Source: a virus
Length of the DNA: 64,000 nt
Virus record (IMG/VR): IMGVR_UViG_3300042691_037387
Span: 1 to 64,000 of that record
Strand: one strand, 5' to 3'
Numbering within the stretch: the first letter of the stretch is position 1; every line of letters starts with the position of its first letter. Position numbers and translations under genes: made by a program. Positions 9,396 to 16,457 of the stretch are shown here, piece by piece. The notes beneath the pieces are model-generated. The model ran no database searches. It had not been told where the DNA came from and worked only from the letters and a program-made list of their open reading frames with translations.

Positions 9396-9932
9396 TTACA
9401 TGGGTTTTCTGGCGTCTACCTTAAGCCAACCCCATTCATCTCCTCTTTGTATGTCAAGGATTTCAAACCCCATATTCTTAAAATCATCTTCAAGCATTCT
9501 ATGAGTTAATCCTACAAAGTGATAATCAAATGGATTTAATTGTTCTGCAAAGAATATCTGTTGCATTCTTCTGTCGCCTTCTAAAGAATTCCAATTAAGT
9601 ATCTGTTGACATGCGAGCAAAAAGTCTGGCACTTCTATTCTAATCATTCCACCTGGCTTTACAATTCTACACCATTCTTTTAAAACAGACTGATACTCTT
9701 TCCATGGAAAATGTTCTAGACATTCTGAATTGTAAACTATGTCAGCATAGTTGTCAGGCATATTTAGTTTTCTAGCATCACAAACTACGTCCACTGGAAC
9801 TTGTTTTTGATTTACATGATCATATAATGGTGTCGGATCTATGTCTACATGAATCCAGTCTGGACCCAAATAGGTTCTTGTTCCGATTACAACTTTGATT
9901 CCATCACCTTGAGGTATAGTTTCTAATCTCAT
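9396..9932 (-). CDS. SAM-dependent methyltransferase (Methyltransf_11-like)
   Basis: 178 residues. The first strand carries KVVIGTRTYLGPDWIHVDID. The motif DNYADIVYNSECLEHFPW is the usual post-II region with the E-x-x-E/H-F signature, and IVKPGGMIRIEVPDF is the late strand. It is a short class I methyltransferase of the type common in nucleotide-sugar and O-antigen clusters. It sits between the epimerase-like gene (6 bases away) and a hypothetical protein, so it probably methylates a sugar or polyketide-like glycan intermediate. Confidence 0.78.
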   Translation of the reverse strand: MRLETIPQGDGIKVVIGTRTYLGPDWIHVDIDPTPLYDHVNQKQVPVDVVCDARKLNMPDNYADIVYNSECLEHFPWKEYQSVLKEWCRIVKPGGMIRIEVPDFLLACQQILNWNSLEGDRRMQQIFFAEQLNPFDYHFVGLTHRMLEDDFKNMGFEILDIQRGDEWGWLKVDARKPM

Positions 9933-9937
9933 TTTAC

Positions 9938-10489
9938 CTACGTTCTCAATGGCCAGACTGGCATTTTTGTAATTTCAATATTATTTAGATATGGATTGGA
10001 GCTATCTCTATTAGAGAGTATTGGATCTTTTACTGACCACTCTGCTCCAATTTCCTTGTCATCCCATGCTACACCAAGTTCATCTGCTTGGTTATAATAA
10101 TTGTCAACCAAATAAGTTAAAATCATATCTGTAGTAGCAGAAAAACCGTGAGCAACTCCTGGCGGTATATATAAGCCTAAGTTATTATCCCCTGTTAAAT
10201 CTACAGAAAAAATCTCTCCCTGTGTAGGAGACCCTATTCTCATATCATATATGATAGCTCTAGCCTCACCAAATGGAACATACCAATAATCTGATTGATG
10301 CAAGTGATAATGGAATCCAGCCAATGCACCAGCTGATTTTGAAGACCTATTGGTTTGTATTACTTCTCTAGCACCAGGTATCCAGTCTCTTCTGTATGAT
10401 TCAGTAAAAAAACCTCTTTCATCACCAAACTTTTGCGGCTCAACTAGGTAAGCTCCTTTTACATTTGTTTCCTGTACTTTTGCGCCCAT
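9938..10489 (-). CDS. rmlC: dTDP-4-dehydrorhamnose 3,5-epimerase-like protein
   Basis: 183 residues, the normal length for RmlC. Visible motifs are KFGDERGFFTESY at the N-terminus, the cupin stretch GALAGFHYHLHQSDYW (the usual RGLHxQ replaced by AGFHYH), and the PPGVAHGFS loop. The family epimerises dTDP-4-keto-6-deoxyglucose at C3 and C5. The altered GFHYH motif means a sister activity, such as a 3-epimerase or 3,4-ketoisomerase, is possible. It overlaps the next glycosyltransferase by one base. Confidence 0.8.
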   Translation of the reverse strand: MGAKVQETNVKGAYLVEPQKFGDERGFFTESYRRDWIPGAREVIQTNRSSKSAGALAGFHYHLHQSDYWYVPFGEARAIIYDMRIGSPTQGEIFSVDLTGDNNLGLYIPPGVAHGFSATTDMILTYLVDNYYNQADELGVAWDDKEIGAEWSVKDPILSNRDSSNPYLNNIEITKMPVWPLRT

Positions 10490-11349
10490 TATATTATTCT
10501 TCCCCTATAAAGATTTTGCCATCTTGGAACTTTAATTAGATCTACTTCTCTCCCCAATGCAGCTACATATACTGTTTCTGGATTATCGTTGATTCCCTGA
10601 AGCTCAGGTTGAAGCTGATACCATTCTTCCATATATATAGCAGTCCAATCCTCAAACCTAGTTACATTAGGGCTATGATAAGTTACACTTGGACCAACAA
10701 AATATTTATTCCATTTATTAACCCAGTTAATAACTCCATTATTTATTCTTTCTTGAGCGGCGGGATTTCTAGTGCTGCTCGCATCATGCAGAACAGTAAC
10801 AGATGGATCTGCAACTATTCTCCAGCCCCCAAGTCTTATTCTGGTTTGATAGTCGACCTCTTCTTGATGACCTATCTCGGTATCAAATCCGCCTATCTCT
10901 TTATATCTTTGTCTATTAAGCATCCAGCAAAAGCCAATGCCCCAAAGTATCTCTAGGTACCTAGGTCTTTGTATTGGATAAGCCCCACCGTTCGGAAATG
11001 CCATTGCTACCTCATGGTTTGATTCAAGATATGAAGCTAACTTTAGGTCCCAACCTGGAGTCTGAATGTATGCATCATTATCTATATAACCAACGTTGTT
11101 AGTCTCAGCCCATTCTAATATCTTATTGACTGCTCCTGGGTACATTATATTTTCGTCTAAAAACATTGGAATTATTCTAGAATCTTGTGCGGCGTGCTTC
11201 TCTATTACTGGACGAACTCCTTCATCAGGAGAATTATTATCAACTATTAAAAGTCGCCAATCAGATTGTGAGTTGGCTCTAATCATCTCTATACAATGAT
11301 CAAGCTTACCAGGGTTATTGTAGCTGGCTATTCCCATGTCAATTCTCAT
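10489..11349 (-). CDS. Glycosyltransferase family 2
   Basis: 286 residues with a GT-A fold. The start has MGIASYNNPGKLDHCIEMI, then LLIVDNNSPDEG (nucleotide-binding strand), GYIDNDAY as the DxD-type metal motif near residue 90, and a QEEVDYQTRIRLGG motif as the acceptor-side ED loop. Cytosolic, with no membrane segment. It overlaps the methyltransferase gene upstream by four bases and the RmlC gene downstream by one, so it belongs to the same translational unit. Confidence 0.85.
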   Translation of the reverse strand: MRIDMGIASYNNPGKLDHCIEMIRANSQSDWRLLIVDNNSPDEGVRPVIEKHAAQDSRIIPMFLDENIMYPGAVNKILEWAETNNVGYIDNDAYIQTPGWDLKLASYLESNHEVAMAFPNGGAYPIQRPRYLEILWGIGFCWMLNRQRYKEIGGFDTEIGHQEEVDYQTRIRLGGWRIVADPSVTVLHDASSTRNPAAQERINNGVINWVNKWNKYFVGPSVTYHSPNVTRFEDWTAIYMEEWYQLQPELQGINDNPETVYVAALGREVDLIKVPRWQNLYRGRII

Positions 11350-12101
11350 GGTTTAATCCACCACTGCCCATTCTCGTGAAGGACAAAACCAATTCTCTGC
11401 ATTGTGGGAATCCACTCTGTTTCATACTTGTTATTAATTGAAAGGTGCATCGGTATAGAATCTCCATGTTCTGCATCGCCAATAGCAAAAGCATTTTGAG
11501 CTATAAAAGCTCCATCTTTTTTGAGACACTTAAATACAGCTAGACACCATTCCTCAACATTTACCACATGCTCCAAAAAATCTAGAGCCACAACAGCATC
11601 GAAGGCGTTCGATCCCAATTTTGGAATAAAGTTGTCTGTAAATAATGTTGATATTTTTAAATTAGGATTTTTAGAAAACCTAAACTGTGCGAATCCAGCT
11701 GTCTTACTATCTTGTAAATCATGGTAAGTTACATTAAGTCCTTTTTCTGCCATCGCAAGACTTAAGGTTCCAATTCCATCTCCTATATTCAGGACATTCT
11801 TTCTACCTGTATGAAAAAGTCCAGAGGAAATTCCTTCACACATTCCAGAATAATTAAAACCACTATCCAAATGATAAGATGAAAGCTCCCAAATGTAAGC
11901 CGTTGTATTTCTATACCAACCTAGCAGTGAGTCTGGATCATCAGTATTCGTATTGTTTGATTTGAAGTCTTGAGCTACCATGGCATGATTTGCGTGAAAA
12001 CCCAAAGATAAACGCTCTACAGCTGACTGCTTAGAGACCCCTAGAAATTGTGATATGTGACCTGACTGTGTATCTAAATTCATTTTTTTATTTTCTTCCA
12101 T
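11346..12101 (-). CDS. SAM-dependent methyltransferase
   Basis: 251 residues if it starts at 12101, or 245 from the internal ATG at 12083. NVLNIGDGIGTLSLAMAEKG near residue 100 is the SAM-binding motif I (VLDxGxGxG type). AFDAVVALDFLEHVVNVEEW is the motif II/post-II region. It is a class I methyltransferase in the glycan cluster, overlapping the epimerase/reductase gene by 22 bases at its start. The substrate is not evident. Confidence 0.8.
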   Translation of the reverse strand: MEENKKMNLDTQSGHISQFLGVSKQSAVERLSLGFHANHAMVAQDFKSNNTNTDDPDSLLGWYRNTTAYIWELSSYHLDSGFNYSGMCEGISSGLFHTGRKNVLNIGDGIGTLSLAMAEKGLNVTYHDLQDSKTAGFAQFRFSKNPNLKISTLFTDNFIPKLGSNAFDAVVALDFLEHVVNVEEWCLAVFKCLKKDGAFIAQNAFAIGDAEHGDSIPMHLSINNKYETEWIPTMQRIGFVLHENGQWWIKP

Positions 12102-12955
12102 TCTAAATATGATTTTTTTAAACCTTCTAAGTATTCCGTTTTATATATACATTCGCCGTTTAACCACGATGTATCTGCTGGTCTTTTTATATGACTTGGA
12201 AAATCAAGATAAGATGCTGACTCCACCACTATGTCTTCGTCAACAAAAGATTGTACATCTTTTGCTATAGAAAACCTAGAACAGGTAATGGGATTTCCTA
12301 AGTGAATTATTTTTTGCTCATAGTTCTCAAAATTAATACACAAGTCCCACAATGTATCTGCTACATCAAATGCAAATACAGGAGAGAAATATCTATCTTC
12401 AACTTGTTTTTGATTTTTTGTTTCAAAAATCATTTCCAATGGATTTTTTCTTCCTATTTCCTGAAGAGGTCTGACGCCTAACACAAAGGTAGATCTAACG
12501 ATTTTTATATTAGTATAGTTGAGCGCTAGTGTTTCAGCTAAGGCTTTTTGTCTTCCATAAAAAGTGATTGGATCAGGAGTAGACAAAGGAGTATAAGGTG
12601 GGTTATCACCACTAAAAATACCCTGTGTACTAACTTGTATAACGTTACAATTATTTTTTACAGCCCACTTACATATCTTTATAGGAAGAGTTACATTTGA
12701 GTCATAGTATTTATTTGGATCTGATTCAACTTTATCTACAGTATTTTCTCCAGCTAAATTCACAATAACATCTGGGCGCAGAGTATCCAACAACTTAGAT
12801 ATATTATTTTTATTTACATCAAATTGAATCCATTTACCTGATGAATCAAATGATCTCCTAGTATAATTGCAATCTATATTTTCTGGCTGACTTATCATCA
12901 TATGCTGGCCAATTATTCCGCCAGCTCCAATTACTAAAACATTCTTATTGTGCAT
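12080..12955 (-). CDS. NAD-dependent sugar reductase/epimerase (RmlD-like)
   Basis: 291 residues with an extended short-chain dehydrogenase fold. VLVIGAGGIIGQHM at the N-terminus is the GxxGxxG nucleotide motif. DVIVNLAGENTVDKVESDPN is the strand 4 region, and FYGRQKALAE near residue 155 holds the YxxxK catalytic pair (Y and K visible). Closest in pattern to dTDP-4-dehydrorhamnose reductase. With the RmlC-like gene it suggests synthesis of a rhamnose-like deoxysugar used by the nearby glycosyltransferases. Confidence 0.82.
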   Translation of the reverse strand: MHNKNVLVIGAGGIIGQHMMISQPENIDCNYTRRSFDSSGKWIQFDVNKNNISKLLDTLRPDVIVNLAGENTVDKVESDPNKYYDSNVTLPIKICKWAVKNNCNVIQVSTQGIFSGDNPPYTPLSTPDPITFYGRQKALAETLALNYTNIKIVRSTFVLGVRPLQEIGRKNPLEMIFETKNQKQVEDRYFSPVFAFDVADTLWDLCINFENYEQKIIHLGNPITCSRFSIAKDVQSFVDEDIVVESASYLDFPSHIKRPADTSWLNGECIYKTEYLEGLKKSYLEWKKIKK

Positions 12956-13181
12956 TGTCTTTTCGCCATTTCCACATATTTCTCCAGTGAACCCACTGCC
13001 ATAAGCACCACATAGCTAAGAAACCTGGCTTATCAAATATAAGCGAATATATGACCCATGGTAGCGAATGTAGCGCAACTATCATATGGCCATACCATTT
13101 CTTATTGCCAACCAGATAACTACCGCTAACTCCTATTAGTTCCATGATAAACAATAGCCATGTCCAAGTAGACTCACTCAT
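12945..13181 (-). CDS. Small membrane protein
   Basis: 78 residues with three hydrophobic, Trp-rich stretches (about 6-24, 30-48, 51-66) and a basic C-terminus. The WLLFxMELIGVSGSYLVGNKKW / PWVIYSLIFDKPGF pattern recalls one half of small nicotinamide-riboside (PnuC) type transporters and some phage small membrane proteins. Too short to assign. It overlaps both neighbours by about ten bases. Confidence 0.65.
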   Translation of the reverse strand: MSESTWTWLLFIMELIGVSGSYLVGNKKWYGHMIVALHSLPWVIYSLIFDKPGFLAMWCLWQWVHWRNMWKWRKDNAQ

Positions 13182-13605
13182 TGTCTATCAATCCCCAAAG
13201 ATCTTTTGATCTTTTTTGGTGAACCATTAACTCCATTTTATGCTCCCTATCATAGAGAACATATTCAAATGAATCAAAGCTAAAAAATTGATCTATATCT
13301 TTAAGAGCTTTTTCTAGATCTAGAGGTCCACACGTATATAGGTCAAACTGCAAAAGTGCTGGATCTTGCTCATCCCAAACATGGAAGGCTATATGAGACG
13401 TTTCTATCATTACAACTGCAGTTAGCCCTTTATTTCCTGGCTGGTCTACATATGAAGAAAATGGACCCTGCAAAATTTTCATTCCTAGCGAATCAACAAA
13501 GGATTCTAGCCAAGATATGACTTCCATCGTAACCTTGGGCGGGTTATTAACCTTTGCTCGTATCATAAGATGTTTATGAAACGGCTTTTTGTAGTCTTCT
13601 TGCAT
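13174..13605 (-). CDS. S-adenosylmethionine decarboxylase-like protein
   Basis: 143 residues. IETSHIAFHVWDEQ (around residue 70) corresponds to the EHSHxxxHTWPE self-cleavage region of prokaryotic SpeD, and QFDLYTCGPLDLEKAL to the conserved D-(I/L)-(F/Y)-TCG stretch. In active enzymes the Ser before His becomes the pyruvoyl group; here a TSH triplet keeps a Ser, so processing is conceivable. The product would be decarboxylated AdoMet for polyamines. A non-catalytic homologue remains possible. Good ribosome site (GAGGTCAGG) and a TGATATAAT promoter just upstream, so the glycan operon may begin here. Confidence 0.7.
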   Translation of the reverse strand: MQEDYKKPFHKHLMIRAKVNNPPKVTMEVISWLESFVDSLGMKILQGPFSSYVDQPGNKGLTAVVMIETSHIAFHVWDEQDPALLQFDLYTCGPLDLEKALKDIDQFFSFDSFEYVLYDREHKMELMVHQKRSKDLWGLIDNE

Positions 13606-13631
13606 CCTGACCTCTTTCTGTGGGTCAGAAT

Positions 13632-13637
13632 ATTATA
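13632..13637 (-). promoter_or_regulatory. Extended -10 promoter before the SpeD-like gene
   Basis: TATAAT at 13637-13632 preceded by TGA (TGATATAAT). A short inverted repeat TAGATTT/AAATCTA at 13660-13643 lies just upstream and may end the preceding operon. No good -35 is visible, as expected for an extended -10 promoter. Confidence 0.5.
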
Positions 13638-13657
13638 TCACCTTAGATTTATAAAAT

Positions 13658-13726
13658 CTATTTTTTTAGAAGAAGAGAAATATACATCAAAGATATAACA
13701 CACGCAAATAAAATATGAAAAGACAT
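13658..13726 (-). CDS. Possible 22-residue membrane peptide
   Basis: A short frame (MSFHILFACVISLMY... ending KK*) of almost only hydrophobic residues. It starts just after the stop of the preceding gene with GGAG nine bases upstream. Small phage membrane peptides of this kind exist, but nothing beyond hydrophobicity and the ribosome site supports translation. Confidence 0.35.
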   Translation of the reverse strand: MSFHILFACVISLMYISLLLKK

Positions 13727-13728
13727 AA

Positions 13729-13950
13729 TTACTCCGACTGTATAATCTTCATAGTTAAAAAGCAAAGACGCATCAAATCTGCATTAGATATACTAAATAC
13801 ATGATCTGATCCGTCTCCGGTTTTAATTGTTATAGTATGACCGCTAATTAAATCGCCATCAGTATTAATCATGGCAATCTCTTTAGTGATATTTATTTGC
13901 TTAATCATTGGCATAAAGCCACTAAACAAATCCTCTGTTTCATCAAACAT
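13729..13950 (-). CDS. Hypothetical protein, 73 residues
   Basis: Acidic start, then an ITKEIAMINTDGDLISGHTITIKTGDGSDHVF beta-rich centre and a short helical end. No family recognised. It overlaps the following gene of the operon by one base (stop/start TAATG-like junction at 13950), which supports expression with the small basic proteins upstream. Confidence 0.6.
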   Translation of the reverse strand: MFDETEDLFSGFMPMIKQINITKEIAMINTDGDLISGHTITIKTGDGSDHVFSISNADLMRLCFLTMKIIQSE

Positions 13951-14228
13951 TACTTCTTCTTTTTAGTAAATGTGGAAACATTTCTAGGCGCTTGACCTTT
14001 GACTCCCTTTGTTGGGGTCCCCGATCTTCTTTTTCTCTGTACTGCACTTTTTCTTTGTGCAGCAGACATGGCTCTGGCTTTGGCAGCTGGCACACATTTA
14101 GCATAGCCGGAACCTCCAGCTCCAGATGTGCCGCATGGTTGGAACTTACCCTTTTTTTTGGGAGCTCCTATATTAACCCATTTTTGGTTAAACCATTTGG
14201 TTAATCCAACCCCTTTTGGTCCCGGCAT
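13950..14228 (-). CDS. Small basic protein with four Cys/His-like positions
   Basis: 92 residues, strongly basic. GLTKWFNQKWVNIGAPKKKGKFQPCGTSG then YAKCVPAAKARAMSAAQRKSAVQRKR. This WVxIG-PxKxGKxxPCG...KCxPxAKAxxMxxAQRxSAVxRKR pattern is a conserved small domain I remember from marine phages and large DNA viruses, with no known function. First of a run of nine short Lys-rich genes read in one direction with near-zero spacing. A nucleic-acid-binding or packaged internal virion role is possible. Confidence 0.65.
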   Translation of the reverse strand: MPGPKGVGLTKWFNQKWVNIGAPKKKGKFQPCGTSGAGGSGYAKCVPAAKARAMSAAQRKSAVQRKRRSGTPTKGVKGQAPRNVSTFTKKKK

Positions 14229-14230
14229 TG

Positions 14231-14407
14231 CTATTTGCTCTTCTTTTTCTTGGCCGAAACAGTTCTCCAGCCACCACCCATTGACTTGTACTTCTTAACA
14301 GCCCAAGCATTGGCATATGCACTGGGGTATACGTCAAACTTTGCTCTAGCCTGAGACTTTGCAGCAGACCATAGAGCTGGCTTAGTTGGCTTATTCACCT
14401 TCGCCAT
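14231..14407 (-). CDS. Small basic protein (58 residues)
   Basis: ATG 14407 to TAG 14231; too short for simple ORF lists. The sequence has WSAAKSQARAKFDVYPSAYAN followed by AWAVKKYKSMGGGWR and a Lys-rich tail. The YPSAYANxWAxKxYKxxGGxWR pattern recurs in small phage and algal-virus proteins of unknown role. It shows that TAG is an ordinary stop in this genome. It lies 1-2 bases from both neighbours. Confidence 0.65.
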   Translation of the reverse strand: MAKVNKPTKPALWSAAKSQARAKFDVYPSAYANAWAVKKYKSMGGGWRTVSAKKKKSK

Positions 14408-14408
14408 G

Positions 14409-14618
14409 TTACTTCTTCTTTCTTTTAGCGGAAATCTTTCTAAGAGTCTTGGCTAAGTTTGCTTGGCGTACAGTAGTTTTACTGTACTTGCTCGGATTCT
14501 TTGTAACAGCTGCAGCCATACCAGCAACTGACTTGCCGGCTTTCTTTGCCTTAGCAGTGAATGCTCCAGGCCTTTTAATTGCCCCTTGAATCCACTTCTT
14601 ATCTTTCTTCATTGCCAT
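14409..14618 (-). CDS. Small basic protein (69 residues)
   Basis: About a third of residues are Lys or Arg; Ala-rich centre (KAKKAGKSVAGMAAAVTKNPSKYSKTTVRQANLAKTLRK). Not recognised. Helical and DNA-binding in appearance. Member of the small basic gene run; spacing to its neighbours is 1-2 bases. Confidence 0.6.
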   Translation of the reverse strand: MAMKKDKKWIQGAIKRPGAFTAKAKKAGKSVAGMAAAVTKNPSKYSKTTVRQANLAKTLRKISAKRKKK

Positions 14619-14620
14619 TA

Positions 14621-14794
14621 TTACTTGCTCTTCTTCTTATTCATAATAGCCTTCTGAATAAATGGAGGAAGCTTCTTCTGTGCGGATGTCAAACCAGCCT
14701 TACCATTTTTCATGGCGCCCTTCTTTGCGGCACCCTTCTTCATTGGGCTCTTCTTCATTGCCATTCCTTTTTCTTTTTTCATTCCATAAGCCAT
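14621..14794 (-). CDS. Small Lys/Met-rich protein (57 residues)
   Basis: ATG 14794 to TAA 14621, after AAGGAG. MKK-SPMKKG-AAKKG-AMKNGKAG repeats followed by LTSAQKKLPPFIQKAIMNKKKSK. The LTxxQKKLPPxIQKAIMxxK ending is a recurrent small motif of phage proteins, function unknown. Highly basic. Not long enough for simple ORF lists but clearly framed between its neighbours. Confidence 0.6.
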   Translation of the reverse strand: MAYGMKKEKGMAMKKSPMKKGAAKKGAMKNGKAGLTSAQKKLPPFIQKAIMNKKKSK

Positions 14795-14795
14795 T

Positions 14796-15056
14796 TTATT
14801 CTCCTTTTTTAGCTTTTTCTTTTGCTATTTTTTTCATATGCCAATCAATATGGCCATCTAGTTTATCGTCAACCTTGTCAACTTGTTCATCAACATGGTC
14901 TATTTTATGATGTAAATTAAGTATATCATCCTTAACAGTGACCAACATGGTTGCTACAACATTATGGTCTGCCTTATTTTCTGCCCTACCTTTTTGCACT
15001 AGAGCAGCTAAAACTCCACCTACAGCAGCTATAACTGCTACAACCACAGCTTCCAA
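14796..15056 (-). CDS. Membrane-anchored coiled-coil protein
   Basis: 86 residues. One membrane helix (about residues 3-21, VVVAVIAAVGGVLAALVQ) followed by a heptad-like acidic/basic helix (DDILNLHHKIDHVDEQVDKVDDKLDGHIDWHMKK). The layout resembles phage XhlA/BhlA-type holin-associated proteins or small Rz-like anchors. It sits amid the basic-protein genes, so it could also be a structural or membrane factor. Confidence 0.6.
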   Translation of the reverse strand: MEAVVVAVIAAVGGVLAALVQKGRAENKADHNVVATMLVTVKDDILNLHHKIDHVDEQVDKVDDKLDGHIDWHMKKIAKEKAKKGE

Positions 15057-15057
15057 T

Positions 15058-15369
15058 TTATGATCCCTTCACCCATTTTTTTGAAGGAGACTTTGTTTTA
15101 CTTGGACTCCACTTAACTCTATCTGCCCAATAGGCAGCTGACATTTTGCCCTTAGATATATTCTTTGCGTGACGGGATTTGAATGCTTTTCTTTGGCCAA
15201 CTGTTTGGTTTGTTTTGACACCTTGTTGTCCAAAACGAATTGTTTTAATTTTAGATCCAACCTTTGCAACTACTATATGAGACTTTGTTGGATGACCTGG
15301 TGTTCTTTTTGGTTTGTTATAACCAGAAACGCCAGCGCTTTTTAAGCGTGAATCTTTTTTAGGTGCCAT
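15058..15369 (-). CDS. Small basic protein with conserved RHxxNIxxGxMSAAYW motif
   Basis: 103 residues. HIVVAKVGSKIKTIRFGQQGVKTNQ then KAFKSRHAKNISKGKMSAAYWADRVKW. This paired RFGQQG and FxxRHxxNIxxGxMSAAYWxxxVKW pattern is a domain found in many phages and large algal viruses (I believe a DUF6321-type family; number from memory). Function unknown. Strongly basic, probably nucleic-acid binding. Confidence 0.7.
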   Translation of the reverse strand: MAPKKDSRLKSAGVSGYNKPKRTPGHPTKSHIVVAKVGSKIKTIRFGQQGVKTNQTVGQRKAFKSRHAKNISKGKMSAAYWADRVKWSPSKTKSPSKKWVKGS

Positions 15370-15491
15370 TATTTTTTCCTTTTAGAACGCTTTTTGCTTT
15401 TTTTATTTATGTCTTTTAATTCAATTCCATACATGAAATTGTTTTGTCCCATTCTAGGTCCACTAATATATATATTTTTTTTGAAAGTCAT
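15369..15491 (-). CDS. Very small protein (40 residues)
   Basis: ATG 15491 overlaps the stop of the upstream gene (ATGA), and its TAA shares a base with the next start (TAATG), so translational coupling is tight. Sequence has YISGPRMGQNNFMYGIEL then KDINKKSKKRSKRKK. Not recognised. The packing on both sides is the main support. Confidence 0.5.
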   Translation of the reverse strand: MTFKKNIYISGPRMGQNNFMYGIELKDINKKSKKRSKRKK

Positions 15492-15664
15492 TTGCTTTTT
15501 TTCCTCTTTAGTTTTGAGGCTGAAGAAATTGCTATTGCTATAGCTTGCTTTCTTGATTTAACAACTGGACCACCTTTTCCAGAATGAAGCGTTCCTCTTC
15601 CGTACTCACCCATTACACTTTTAATCTTTTTTTGGTACGCTGTTTTTTTCTTCTTTGCTGCCAT
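15488..15664 (-). CDS. Small basic protein, GTLHSGKGG / KSRKQAIAIA motif
   Basis: 58 residues from ATG 15664, which has AAAGGTGA upstream and is preferred to the ATG at 15673. The sequence KSVMGEYGRGTLHSG then VVKSRKQAIAIAISSASK matches a small conserved domain (DUF6496-like, number from memory) found in bacteria and phages. Function unknown; very basic. Confidence 0.68.
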   Translation of the reverse strand: MAAKKKKTAYQKKIKSVMGEYGRGTLHSGKGGPVVKSRKQAIAIAISSASKLKRKKSK

Positions 15665-15725
15665 TCTGGTCACCTTTGGGTTTCGAATATCCTTTGGATA
15701 CTTTTCTAAATTTAGCTAAAGACAT
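15621..15725 (-). CDS. Possible 34-residue basic protein, perhaps leaderless
   Basis: Frame MSLAKFRKVSKGYSK... to TAA 15621, overlapping the next gene by 44 bases. There is no ribosome site. TACTAT lies 7 bases before the ATG, the same spacing as the plus-strand gene at 20188, which would make a leaderless mRNA. Weak call resting on that geometry and on the basic composition shared with its neighbours. Confidence 0.35.
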   Translation of the reverse strand: MSLAKFRKVSKGYSKPKGDQNGSKEEKNSVPKKD

Positions 15726-15740
15726 AACTTATATAGTAAT

Positions 15741-15771
15741 AAAAAATACCCCACCTTTTACAGGTGGGGTA
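15741..15771 (-). terminator. Intrinsic terminator
   Basis: Transcript strand: TACCCCACCT, loop GTAAA, AGGTGGGGTA, then six U (15746-15741). It ends the unit carrying the gene at 15786-16067, just before the run of small basic genes. Confidence 0.88.
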
Positions 15772-15785
15772 AATATTTTTATATA

Positions 15786-16067
15786 TTATTGAGTCTTTTT
15801 TGGTCTTCCCTTAGGCTTTGGTGCTGGCTTATCAGCTGCTGGAGTCTTTTTGGCAGTGGTTGTTTTAGCCACTTTTTGAACGCTCTTAACCTCATCCTTG
15901 ACAGACTTCTCAACATTCTTAATTGATGCGTCTACAGCTTCAGCTATTTTTTCCATTTCCTGCAGACGACCTTCAACAATTTTTTCGATTGAAGAAGGCA
16001 CTACATTACTTTCTTTAGCCTTTTTCTTAAAGATTTTCTTTAATTTAGCTACAAATGACTTTAACAT
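15786..16067 (-). CDS. Histone-like Lys/Ala/Pro-tailed protein
   Basis: 93 residues. A basic start (KSFVAKLKKIFKKKAKE), a central amphipathic coiled-coil helix (about 25-62), and a C-terminal tail of TTAKKTPAADKPAPKPKGRPKK type similar to histone H1 or HU tails. The GRPKK end is AT-hook-like. Probably binds DNA. Ribosome site AGAGGT; an AT-rich gap with TATATTAT precedes it, and a strong terminator follows, so it may be a separate unit. Confidence 0.6.
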   Translation of the reverse strand: MLKSFVAKLKKIFKKKAKESNVVPSSIEKIVEGRLQEMEKIAEAVDASIKNVEKSVKDEVKSVQKVAKTTTAKKTPAADKPAPKPKGRPKKTQ

Positions 16068-16133
16068 TTTTACCTCTATTTTTATTTTTAATATTATTTT
16101 CTAATATAATATAATAGTAATATACTATATAAA

Positions 16134-16457
16134 CTATTTACCTTGCTGGGATTCCTTGATTAAAAGGTACCTATCTCCAGTCTCTTTTGAGACAACAGAG
16201 AACCCATATGCTGCCGCATCTTCGATTGCTTGTCGAAGCCCATCCTTATCGTCTATAGATACATCGGATAATGGAATCGTAATTCCAGCGTATATGTCAA
16301 TGTTTTCAAAGTTTCCTATATTAACTTTTCTATTAACACCGCAAATAAAAACTGGGTTTGTAGATATTGATATTTCTTGTGACATTAAATTTACCACCTG
16401 GTCTATTGGAGAATCTGTTGTTGATTGTTCTTGTGCACTTTTTGTTATTTTAGGCAT
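16134..16457 (-). CDS. Hypothetical protein, 107 residues
   Basis: The centre, KVNIGNFENIDIYAGITIPL, followed by LRQAIEDAAAYGFSVVSKETGDRY, is a compact alpha/beta domain like small conserved proteins of unknown role near phage nucleotide genes (VNxGNFExxDxY pattern). It overlaps the end of the kinase gene by eight bases, so it is co-translated with it. Confidence 0.6.
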   Translation of the reverse strand: MPKITKSAQEQSTTDSPIDQVVNLMSQEISISTNPVFICGVNRKVNIGNFENIDIYAGITIPLSDVSIDDKDGLRQAIEDAAAYGFSVVSKETGDRYLLIKESQQGK

